NCBI GenBank assembly: GCA_030636065.1
Contig: DAOVXR010000129.1
Coordinates: 1-5,697 of the forward strand
DNA length: 5,697 nt
Source of the DNA: Sedimentisphaerales bacterium
GTDB lineage: Bacteria; Planctomycetota; Phycisphaerae; Sedimentisphaerales; SM23-30
Reading direction: 5' to 3'
Below the pieces are notes generated by a model. That model searched no databases and had not been told where the DNA came from. It saw nothing but the letters and a program-made list of their open reading frames with translations. A program made the translations under genes and the position numbers. Shown piece by piece: positions 1 through 5,277 of the stretch; within the stretch, counting starts at the first letter, position 1; every line of letters begins with the position of its first letter.

Positions 1-198
1 AAGGACGGGTGGCATAAGGATATAAATTATTTAAAGGGTGTACGTGGTCGTAAGCCGGCGCTATTGATAGGGGACAAGCAACACAGCTTCTTGTGGAATA
101 AACCGAAATTGTTTAATTCGCATCAACTTCATATAGGGCAGAAAAAAGATAATCTTCAATACTTGCTCACTTCGTTGTCAGAGATTCAGCAGGCGTAG
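1..198 (+). CDS. C-terminal fragment of an unrecognised protein (5' end outside window)
   Basis: Reading frame 1 is open from the first base to a TAG stop at 196..198, giving the last 65 residues of a protein that begins upstream of the window. The fragment is basic and rich in His, Lys and aromatic residues (for example GDKQHSFLWNKPKLF and HQLHIGQKKDNLQYLL). It has no cysteines and no hydrophobic stretch suggesting a membrane anchor. I do not recognise the family. Its GC content, about 40% by hand count, looks lower than that of the E1/E2 genes, which could mean a different origin. A GTAGG palindrome starts 13 bases after the stop, a usual place for REP elements. The call as coding rests on the uninterrupted frame, a protein-like composition and the match between its end and the start of repeat-rich DNA; a chance open frame of this length is possible but less likely. 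Confidence 0.55.
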   Translation, partial: KDGWHKDINYLKGVRGRKPALLIGDKQHSFLWNKPKLFNSHQLHIGQKKDNLQYLLTSLSEIQQA

Positions 199-210
199 CC
201 CGGACAAAAA

Positions 211-233
211 GTAGGGCGGGCCATGCCCGCCGC
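211..233 (+). repeat. REP-like palindrome 1 (GTAGG head)
   Basis: GTAG is followed by a perfect 7-bp stem, GGCGGGC (215..221), loop CAT, and GCCCGCC (225..231). A GTAG tetranucleotide 5' of a palindrome is the hallmark of REP sequences mobilised by REP-associated tyrosine transposases (RAYTs). It starts 13 bases after the stop of the upstream gene. No U-tract follows, so it is not a canonical intrinsic terminator, but it could stabilise the 3' end of that mRNA. Confidence 0.65.
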
Positions 234-285
234 AGAGGTATCAGAGATTTTTAGACGCGGATTGCGCAGGTTACGCAGATAGACA

Positions 286-308
286 GCATGGGCTGAAGCC
301 CATCCTAC
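286..308 (-). repeat. REP-like palindrome 2 (GTAGG head, opposite orientation)
   Basis: Read on the - strand this is GTAGG followed by a stem of ATGGGC and GCCCAT around a TTCA loop (arms at 298..303 and 288..293). It has the same GTAGG head as the palindrome at 211 but points the other way, so the two face each other 52 bases apart, the layout of a paired REP (BIME-like) unit. The stem sequence differs from the first, so these are different subtypes or diverged copies. Confidence 0.6.
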
Positions 309-370
309 GTAACTCTGTCTGACGGAAGTCGGTAGATCATTGGCGGAGGCTCGACACTGACTCGCGGGTA

Positions 371-430
371 TCCGGCGGAGGTCTGCGGAAATCCGGCAAT
401 GAGTTACGGGCCTCCGGCGGAAGCCTGCGG
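371..430. repeat. Pair of 18-bp GC-rich imperfect direct repeats
   Basis: TCCGGCGGAGGTCTGCGG (371..388) recurs as TCCGGCGGAAGCCTGCGG (413..430) with two mismatches, 42 bases apart. A shorter related block, GGCGGAGG, lies at 342..349. No function is evident. They may be remnants of a larger dispersed repeat. Confidence 0.6.
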
Positions 431-436
431 GCCTGC

Positions 437-461
437 AAAACGGCGTTTTTAGCGTAAAAAC
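437..461. repeat. Two overlapping small AT-rich inverted repeats
   Basis: AAAACG/CGTTTT (437..442 and 444..449) overlaps GTTTTT/AAAAAC (445..450 and 456..461, loop AGCGT). The stems are weak and AT-rich, with no GC-rich hairpin before a T-run, so a terminator call is not justified. They are recorded as part of the repeat-dense region. Confidence 0.35.
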
Positions 462-483
462 AAAGATTAGCGACGAGTGGCAG

Positions 484-503
484 CGTCTGTCAGCAGACAG
501 GCG
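484..503. repeat. 8-bp hairpin CGTCTGTC/GACAGGCG
   Basis: Arms at 484..491 and 496..503 pair over 8 bp with one G-T wobble around an AGCA loop. No T-run follows on either strand. Its role is unknown; it may be a structural part of the surrounding repeat. Confidence 0.5.
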
Positions 504-509
504 ATGGTA

Positions 510-604
510 ATTCGTCATTGATTCTGCGTAACCGTTCACACTTTTATCATTCGTCATTGTTTATTCGTTATTGATTCCTCATTCTAATTTCCTAATTCCT
601 CATT
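510..604. repeat. Cluster of degenerate ATTCSTYATT direct repeats
   Basis: A 10-base AT-rich unit appears at least five times: ATTCGTCATT at 510 and 549, ATTCGTTATT at 563, ATTCCTCATT at 574 and 595, with a partial copy around 587..594. Spacing is irregular, so this is not a CRISPR array or a simple tandem repeat. Four of the five copies lie inside the inverted-repeat-bounded segment 527..653. Confidence 0.6.
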
Positions 605-653
605 ATTATAGTGCCGGGTGCCCGCCCTGCTTAAGAACCCGTGAACGGTTACG
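527..653. repeat. 127-bp segment with perfect 13-bp terminal inverted repeats (MITE-like)
   Basis: CGTAACCGTTCAC at 527..539 is matched exactly in reverse complement at 641..653. Between them lie the ATTCSTYATT repeats and a small palindrome, CGGG/CCCG (615..618 and 621..624). The right end abuts the stop codon of the DeoR-family gene (654..656 on the - strand). I see no target-site duplication directly outside the arms and no coding capacity, so this could be a miniature non-autonomous element, a dispersed repeat of another kind, or a long-range hairpin in the 3' region of the regulator's mRNA. Confidence 0.5.
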
Positions 654-1424
654 TTATTTTGTTACATGTACCTCGACATGATTGTCGGTTAGAACGGCCT
701 GCTCATCAGCGGAAAAAGGTTTTTCTGTTATAAGTATATGGATTTCATTGATGTTCAGAACTCGATTCAGTGCCCGCTGTCCTACTTTACTGGAATCGAG
801 CAGTAGATATACCTGATTGGCTCGCTGGGCGATCAGCCGTTTGGTATTGCGGTTGAACGCCGCGTTCTCGAACGTCCCTTCTTCGGGAATCAGCCCGGTA
901 CAGGAAAAAAACGCCTTTTCAATATAGACACTGCCGGCATCTTCACCGATATCGAACCCCACAAAAGAAAAGGTTTCCGGATCATATATCCCACCCAGTC
1001 CGATCAGCCGAATATGCGACGCCTCGGACAATTCCATGGTAATCAGTACCGAGTTCGTTACCACTGTAATATCCCGGCAATTCCGGGCCAAAAGACGCGC
1101 CAAACAGGCTATCGTACTCGATCCATCCAGAAAAATTGTGTCGCCGGGCTGAATAAGCTCCAACGCCTTTTCCGCAATCCGCTCTTTTTGATTCAGGTTA
1201 ATCCGCATTCTGTTGGGCAGGCGGGCCTCCCGAAATTGGCTTGGGGTCTCGATTCGTTGCGCGCCGCCCTTGATTTTTGATAACAGGCGGGACTGGGCAA
1301 GGTAATCAACGTCCCTTCGGATTGTAAATGGTGAAACCCTATGCAGTTGCGCCAAATCGGCAAATGAGGCGATGCCCACTCTGTTGATAAACTCGACGAT
1401 TTTTTGTTGCCGCTCTCGCATCAT
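654..1424 (-). CDS. DeoR-family transcriptional regulator
   Basis: Likely cytoplasmic repressor with a sugar-phosphate-type effector. Counting from the ATG at 1424 (256 residues, the usual family length), residues 4..56 form the DeoR winged helix-turn-helix: RERQQKIVEFI opening, recognition helix VSPFTIRRDVDYL (30..42), and KGGA at 52..55. The rest is the DeoR sensor domain, with the DGSST loop (100..104), VVTNS (121..125), LGG (143..145) and DSSKVG (210..215). The family is known to bind phosphorylated sugars or similar metabolites; the effector here cannot be read from sequence. The start is uncertain: the ATG pair at 1424/1421 fits family alignment but lacks a nearby Shine-Dalgarno, while GGAGG at 1447..1451 sits 4 bases before an in-frame TTG (1442), which would add six residues. 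The gene diverges from the E1/E2 operon, so control of that operon, and perhaps of itself, is the simplest inference. Nothing appears truncated. Confidence 0.9.
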   Translation of the reverse strand: MMRERQQKIVEFINRVGIASFADLAQLHRVSPFTIRRDVDYLAQSRLLSKIKGGAQRIETPSQFREARLPNRMRINLNQKERIAEKALELIQPGDTIFLDGSSTIACLARLLARNCRDITVVTNSVLITMELSEASHIRLIGLGGIYDPETFSFVGFDIGEDAGSVYIEKAFFSCTGLIPEEGTFENAAFNRNTKRLIAQRANQVYLLLDSSKVGQRALNRVLNINEIHILITEKPFSADEQAVLTDNHVEVHVTK

Positions 1425-1446
1425 TATGTCAATAATAAGCAAAAAA

Positions 1447-1451
1447 CCTCC
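1447..1451 (-). promoter_or_regulatory. Shine-Dalgarno-like GGAGG upstream of the DeoR-family gene
   Basis: On the - strand GGAGG is followed by six Ts and then an in-frame TTG at 1442..1440. The conventional ATG (1424) is 22 bases away, too far for normal use. Either translation starts at the TTG, or the ATG is used with a weak site. Confidence 0.5.
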
Positions 1452-1466
1452 AAATTTCAAGTTATT

Positions 1467-1507
1467 TTTACAATATTCTTGACATTTATTGCATATACTT
1501 TACAATA
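1467..1507. promoter_or_regulatory. Direct repeat TTTACAATA, candidate DeoR-type operator
   Basis: TTTACAATA occurs exactly at 1467..1475 and 1499..1507, 32 bases apart, close to three helical turns. One copy ends four bases upstream of the -35 box and the other covers the -10 box of the operon promoter. A dimer or tetramer bound to both would sit on one DNA face and block RNA polymerase. DeoR-family regulators often use repeated operators; assigning this one to the neighbouring regulator is inference. Confidence 0.45.
1479..1506 (+). promoter_or_regulatory. Sigma-70 promoter for the E1/E2 operon
   Basis: A perfect -35 box TTGACA (1479..1484) is separated by 16 bases from TACAAT (1501..1506), a 5-of-6 match to the -10 consensus. 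Transcription would start near 1513, leaving a leader of about 150 bases before the ATG at 1666. I could not find an equally convincing promoter for the divergent regulator gene. Confidence 0.7.
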
Positions 1508-1513
1508 ATCTCT

Positions 1514-1649
1514 TCGTGTTGATGCAACCGCCAAAAGTCCGAAAAACGTTGCAAAAACAACCCCCATGCTCAAAAATCGAGGGGGCAAAAACTTTTGACG
1601 CTGGCGTCCGTGTTGAAAATTTGAATATAAATCATTGTGTTTTTTGACC
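1514..1649 (+). other. Structured 5' leader of the E1/E2 mRNA
   Basis: The predicted leader carries several small inverted repeats: GTTG-ATG-CAAC (1518..1528), GTTG-CAAAAA-CAAC (1548..1561), and CCCCC/GGGGG (1561..1565 and 1581..1585) with an inner CTC/GAG pairing (1569..1571 and 1579..1581). The + strand lacks a T-run after the GC hairpin, so it is not a standard attenuator. On the - strand the same hairpin is followed by TTGTTTTT, which resembles a weak terminator. I recognise no riboswitch class. Confidence 0.35.
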
Positions 1650-1665
1650 TTGGAGGATACTCCGA
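1650..1665 (+). promoter_or_regulatory. Ribosome-binding site of the E1 gene, inside a small hairpin
   Basis: GGAGG (1652..1656) lies nine bases before the ATG at 1666 and decides this start over the internal Met at codon 37. The site can fold on itself: TTGGAG (1650..1655) pairs with CTCCGA (1660..1665) around GATA, with one G-T wobble. This would partly hide the Shine-Dalgarno next to the start codon. Confidence 0.6.
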
Positions 1666-3930
1666 ATGAAAAGTATCGTTAATAAACCAGACTTCAAACC
1701 CCGAAAGCTCACGTTTGGCGAGGTAAAATGCTTCGCTTATAATCGAACGCTCAAGGATGAAATCGCGGCCGGGATGACTTCCGACGAAGCTGTTTTTATG
1801 TATCGGCTGATGCTCTATAACCGGGGATTTGAGAATATAATTGTAAAGCTGCGGAGCGGCGAACTGGTTCCGTTCGAGGGTTATAAATTCTCCGGCGCAA
1901 CGCACCTTTCCATTGGTCAGGAAGGGGTCGCCATCGGCGCCAATGCGGCACTGCGGGCGGATGACTATATTACCAGCTCACACCGCGGGCATGGGCACGG
2001 TATCGCAAAAGAAGGCTACGCCCTCAAAGCAATGAGCACCAGGCAACTTCAGGAATTCACAAAGGGAATCAGCTTTACCAGCCAAAAAGACGACCCGCTC
2101 GAGCAGGCGTTGGAAGCCCATCTGTACCGTACAATGGCGGAATTCATGGGCAAACAGGAAGGCTACTGCCATGGACGTGGCGGCGGTATGCACATCGCTG
2201 ATTTTAACGTAGGACATCTCGGAGCTAACGCTATCGTCGGCGGCAGTTTGCCTATCGCCACGGGAGCGGCTATGTCCATGATGTTGCAAAATAAGGACAG
2301 GGTAACACTATGCTTTTTCGGCGACGGGGCCTGCAATAACGGCGTGTTCGGCGAATCGCTGAACATGGCGAGCATGAGCCAGTTCGAGAAAGGTGTGCCG
2401 GTAATATTCATGGTCGAGAATAACCAGTTCGGTATGAGCGGCCGTGGGATGGGAGAAGTTACAGGCGTTGACTATATCGCACGGCGAGGCTGTGGCTATA
2501 AGCAAAACGGCATGCACGCCGAGGTCGTTAATGGTATGGACGGACTGGCTGTACGAGACGCGGTGTTGAGGGCCGCTGAATTCTGCCGGAAAGGCGATGG
2601 GCCGGTTCTGCTTGAGGCGATGACGTACCGATATAAAGGGCACTCGCTGAGTGATCAAAACGCCTACCGCACGGAAGAAGAGATCGAGGCCTGGATGAGC
2701 GAAGACCCGCTCGAACGAATGAAACAACAATTGGTACAAGCGAAAATACTCGATTCAAAACAAATAGAGCAGATGCAGGAGCAGCACTTACAGCAGATGG
2801 AAGAAATCACCATAGCCGCCGCCCAAGGCGATTATCCCGATCCGAAAATGATCTACGACGGACTGTTCTCCGACAGTACTTCCGAGGCTGTACCCGCTGA
2901 ATATAAAACAACTGATTATAACAAAGAGGCCATTAAAAGTTACCGGGACGGCAAAGGGCGTATGCCCCAGCGAAGAGCACTATTGGAAGCTCTGACCGAA
3001 GAGATGATCCGAGATAAGCGCGTGGTAATGTATGGTGAGGATGTGGCTGAATACGGTGGGGCGTTTGCCGTTACGGCAGGGCTGATAGACATTTTCGGCA
3101 GGGAACGAGTCTTTAATTCCGCCATTTCAGAGGCGACCATCTGCGGCTCGGCGGTTGGTATGGCTATGACTGATATGCGGCCGGTGGTTGAACTGATGTA
3201 TATTGACTTTATCCTGATGAGTATGGACCAGATCGGAAATCAGGCGGCCAAGAATAAATATATGTTCGGCGGTAAGGCCAAAGTACCAATAGTTATCCGC
3301 ACGGCTATCGGGGGCGGCAAGGGCTACGCCGGCCAACATTCGCAGTCATTGGAAGCTATCGCTACCCAGATTCCCGGTTTGAAAGTTGTAGCGCCTTCCA
3401 CATCGGCGGATGCCAAGGGCCTTTTGAAAAGCGCTATCAGGGACGATAACCCGGTTATTTTCCTGGAACATCAATTATTGTACGGCGACCGTGATCCCGT
3501 GCCCGAAGGTGAGCACCTTGTCCCGATCGGTAAGGCCGCCGTCCAGCGGGAAGGGACAGACGTTACCCTTATCTCGTATTCTTATATGGCCAAGGTCATT
3601 CGAGAGGCCGCGGAACTGCTGGCCGAAAAGGGAGTCTCGGCGGAAGTTATCGACCTTAGAAGCCTTATCCCGCTTGACATCGATACTATTGTCTCGTCCG
3701 TTCAGAAAACAAATTATGCTGCGGTTGTCTGCCAGGCGCCGGCGACCGGCTGTTATGGCGAACACGTCATCGCGGAAATTCAACAAAAAGCGTTTGATTA
3801 TCTCGATGGTCCGGTAGAGCTTATCGCCTCGCACGATGTGCCGCCGCCTATGGCGCCGACACTGGAAGAAGAATTCATGCCCAACCCGCAAAAAGTGTGC
3901 GAACGGGTTTTGGCTATGCTCGGAAAGTAG
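1666..3930 (+). CDS. Fused E1 alpha/beta subunit of a thiamine-dependent 2-oxoacid (pyruvate/acetoin-type) dehydrogenase
   Basis: E1 of a cytoplasmic 2-oxoacid dehydrogenase complex: it uses thiamine diphosphate to decarboxylate a 2-oxoacid (or cleave acetoin) and acylates the lipoyl arm of E2. At 754 residues it joins two chains that are usually separate. Residues about 45..345 are the alpha part: SHRGHGH (105..111), GYCHGRGGGMHIAD (166..179), the TPP/Mg motif GDGACNN (219..225), ENNQFGMS (251..258) and the loop YRYKGHSLSD (321..330). A charged, Gln-rich linker follows (about 346..430). The beta part has a pyrimidine-binding domain (about 431..607) with GEDV (457..460, likely catalytic Glu458) and GQHSQS (556..561, His558), then a transketolase C-terminal domain (about 622..742). 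A stretch of some 35 residues (about 119..155) looks inserted relative to AcoA/PdhA chains. All key residues are present. The substrate is not decidable; alpha resembles AcoA/PdhA more than branched-chain E1. The stop TAG lies inside a REP-like repeat. Confidence 0.92.
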   Translation: MKSIVNKPDFKPRKLTFGEVKCFAYNRTLKDEIAAGMTSDEAVFMYRLMLYNRGFENIIVKLRSGELVPFEGYKFSGATHLSIGQEGVAIGANAALRADDYITSSHRGHGHGIAKEGYALKAMSTRQLQEFTKGISFTSQKDDPLEQALEAHLYRTMAEFMGKQEGYCHGRGGGMHIADFNVGHLGANAIVGGSLPIATGAAMSMMLQNKDRVTLCFFGDGACNNGVFGESLNMASMSQFEKGVPVIFMVENNQFGMSGRGMGEVTGVDYIARRGCGYKQNGMHAEVVNGMDGLAVRDAVLRAAEFCRKGDGPVLLEAMTYRYKGHSLSDQNAYRTEEEIEAWMSEDPLERMKQQLVQAKILDSKQIEQMQEQHLQQMEEITIAAAQGDYPDPKMIYDGLFSDSTSEAVPAEYKTTDYNKEAIKSYRDGKGRMPQRRALLEALTEEMIRDKRVVMYGEDVAEYGGAFAVTAGLIDIFGRERVFNSAISEATICGSAVGMAMTDMRPVVELMYIDFILMSMDQIGNQAAKNKYMFGGKAKVPIVIRTAIGGGKGYAGQHSQSLEAIATQIPGLKVVAPSTSADAKGLLKSAIRDDNPVIFLEHQLLYGDRDPVPEGEHLVPIGKAAVQREGTDVTLISYSYMAKVIREAAELLAEKGVSAEVIDLRSLIPLDIDTIVSSVQKTNYAAVVCQAPATGCYGEHVIAEIQQKAFDYLDGPVELIASHDVPPPMAPTLEEEFMPNPQKVCERVLAMLGK

Positions 3931-3952
3931 GGGCGACCCTATGTGGTCGCTC
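3927..3952 (+). repeat. REP-like palindrome 3 (GTAGG head), overlapping the E1 stop codon
   Basis: GTAG (3927..3930) is followed directly by GGGCGACC (3931..3938), loop CTATGT, and GGTCGCTC (3945..3952), an 8-bp stem with one G-T wobble. It has the same GTAGG head and stem-loop design as the elements at 211 and 286. The E1 stop codon TAG is bases 3928..3930, within the GTAG head. No T-run follows, so read-through into E2 is expected, but the hairpin could protect the E1 part of the mRNA from 3' decay and shift the E1:E2 ratio. Confidence 0.65.
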
Positions 3953-3986
3953 AAAAATACTAAATAAACGCAGGAAACGGTACATC

Positions 3987-3991
3987 AGGAG
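3987..3991 (+). promoter_or_regulatory. Ribosome-binding site of the E2 gene
   Basis: AGGAG lies 11 bases before the ATG at 4003, slightly longer than the optimum. It supports independent initiation of E2 after the 72-base gap rather than translational coupling to E1. Confidence 0.6.
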
Positions 3992-4002
3992 TAAGTGAAA
4001 AT

Positions 4003-5205
4003 ATGGCTACGGAAGTTAAAATACCCATACCGGACCAGACAACCGAAGAAGTACGCATCGTACAATGGAAGAAAAGCGATGGCGATACCGTAAAGAAAGA
4101 TGAAATCGTCCTCGAAGTCGAAACCGATAAATCAATTATCGAGGTCGAAGCGGTCGCCGATGGTGTATTGCTGAAGCAATTATTCGCGGTGGATGATATG
4201 GTACCGGTTGGTAAGGTTGTCGCTCTTATCGGCGAAGCCGGTGAAGCGGTTGAATCCGCGACCGGCGCTGCTCCGGCGGAGGCGGCCAAGGCGACCCCGG
4301 CAACCGCGACACCAACTCAGACACCTGCGCCGACAGTTTCAGCTTCTGACGATAAGCGTATCAAGGCATCGCCCGTAGCTAAAAAATTGGCGGAGAAGCT
4401 TGGTATCGATATAACCCTGGTTATGGGCACCGGCCCAAACGGCAGAATCCTTGGTAAAGACGTTCAGCAATATGCCGCGTCCGCACCCGCCGTCGCGTCC
4501 GGGCCGACTATGGTTCCCGCCGAAGATCAGCCGCAACCCGGCAGCACAGTCCAGATGACCAAAATGCGTCGGGCTATCGGATTGAATCTGCAAATGAGCT
4601 CCCGTGAAACGCCGCACTTTAATGTTACGATGTCGATAGACATGAGCCACGCAATGGGTGTGCGCAAGCAGCTTAATGAAACACGGTCGAAGGAAAAACG
4701 TATATCGGTGAACGACCTTGTGGTTCGTGCCTGCGCGTTGGCGCTGAAGCAGTGTTCGGCGGTCAACAGCCGTATGGAAGAGGATAAAATCCATTATATG
4801 GCCGATATAAATATTGGTGTGGCAACGGCCGTGGCCGATGGTCTGGTGGTGCCGGTTTTGACACACGCGGACAGCCGCGACTGGGACGATATAGCGGCCC
4901 AAACTAAGCGGCTGGCGAATGAAGCTCGTAGCGGTAAAATTATCGGAGCCGGTAAGGGAACCTTTACCGTCTCCAACCTGGGTATGTTCGGGGTCGATAA
5001 CTTTACAGCGATTATCAACCCGCCCGAAAGCGCTATCCTCGCGGTCGGAGCAATCAAGGACGAAGTCGTCGTTATCGAGGGCGGGATCGGTATCCGGCCC
5101 ATGATGAAAGTTATCCTCTGCTCCGACCACCGTATCATCGACGGTGCGTTGGCCGCCCAGTTCCTCCAGGCGGTTAAAACATATCTGGAAGAAGAAATCA
5201 ATTAA
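4003..5205 (+). CDS. E2 dihydrolipoyl acyltransferase of a 2-oxoacid dehydrogenase complex
   Basis: Core of the complex: it takes the acyl group from E1 on a lipoyl-lysine and transfers it to CoA. In 400 residues it has one lipoyl domain (about 3..78) with ETDKS (40..44), Lys43 being the expected lipoylation site; an Ala/Pro/Thr-rich flexible linker (about 84..116); a peripheral-subunit-binding domain (about 118..152, ASPVAKKLAEKLG then GPNGRILGKDV) that docks E3 or E1; a second linker (about 158..180); and the catalytic domain to the end, with SNLGMFG (324..330), NPPESAILAVGA (339..350) and the active-site DHRIIDG (375..381, His376 and Asp380). Length and order are normal for a single-lipoyl E2, and nothing is missing. 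The gene follows E1 after 72 bases, likely on the same transcript. No E3 gene follows: the next gene is convergent. The acyl substrate (acetyl or other) cannot be fixed from sequence, so no gene symbol is given. Confidence 0.93.
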   Translation: MATEVKIPIPDQTTEEVRIVQWKKSDGDTVKKDEIVLEVETDKSIIEVEAVADGVLLKQLFAVDDMVPVGKVVALIGEAGEAVESATGAAPAEAAKATPATATPTQTPAPTVSASDDKRIKASPVAKKLAEKLGIDITLVMGTGPNGRILGKDVQQYAASAPAVASGPTMVPAEDQPQPGSTVQMTKMRRAIGLNLQMSSRETPHFNVTMSIDMSHAMGVRKQLNETRSKEKRISVNDLVVRACALALKQCSAVNSRMEEDKIHYMADINIGVATAVADGLVVPVLTHADSRDWDDIAAQTKRLANEARSGKIIGAGKGTFTVSNLGMFGVDNFTAIINPPESAILAVGAIKDEVVVIEGGIGIRPMMKVILCSDHRIIDGALAAQFLQAVKTYLEEEIN

Positions 5206-5277
5206 CGCCGCGCAGCAGTAATCGTGTTCTTTGACCCGACGCTACCGCTTGGGGCTTGTTGTTTCCATCCTGAAATT
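5206..5277. other. Convergent intergenic gap, no clear terminator
   Basis: Only 72 bases separate the stops of E2 (+) and the next gene (-). I looked for a GC-rich hairpin followed by T (either strand) and found none that is convincing, so termination here may be Rho-dependent or lie within the opposing gene. Confidence 0.5.

Larger units (their letters stand above)
199..653. other. Gene-free, repeat-rich intergenic stretch
   Basis: This 455-base stretch holds no convincing gene. A - strand open frame of 123 codons crosses it (186..557), but its translation is Arg/Pro/Cys-rich, follows the DNA repeats and has no ribosome-binding site that I can see. What the stretch does hold is nested repeats: two GTAGG palindromes in opposite orientation (211..233 and 286..308), a pair of 18-base GC-rich direct repeats (371..430), an 8-bp hairpin (484..503), and a segment bounded by 13-bp inverted repeats (527..653) with short AT-rich repeats inside. 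Between the first two palindromes, 255..280 carries a degenerate GCGCAGG/ACGCAGAT repeat. I see no clean terminator for either flanking gene. Confidence 0.7.

Noticed and set aside
1..198. HNH-nuclease-like ending in the upstream fragment (HQLHIGQKKDNLQYL)
   Set aside because: The spacing faintly recalls an H...G...NL pattern, but there are no cysteines or further conserved positions, so no function is claimed.
186..557. Open frame of 123 codons on the - strand in the intergenic stretch
   Set aside because: Its translation simply follows the DNA repeats (Arg/Pro/Cys-rich, repeated RRRP/RRIP), it overlaps the end of the upstream gene and the repeat elements, and no ribosome site was seen.
510..604. 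Possible CRISPR-like or tandem array from ATTCSTYATT units
   Set aside because: Units are only about 10 bases, degenerate and irregularly spaced, with no uniform spacers and no cas genes nearby.
1561..1590. Attenuator-type terminator in the E1 leader
   Set aside because: The CCCCC/GGGGG hairpin is followed by CAAAAAC on the + strand, so the T-run needed for intrinsic termination of the operon transcript is missing.
1774..1776. Internal ATG (codon 37) as the true E1 start
   Set aside because: It would match the length of separate E1 alpha chains, but no Shine-Dalgarno is well placed before it, whereas GGAGG stands nine bases before the ATG at 1666.
3475..3954. - strand open frame opposite the end of E1
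   Set aside because: Antisense shadow of the conserved E1 beta region; Arg/Phe-rich and unlike any family I recognise.
4339..5130. Long - strand open frame opposite the E2 gene (263 codons)
   Set aside because: It is the antisense shadow of a gene with full E2 domain structure; its translation is His/Arg-rich and shows no recognisable domain.
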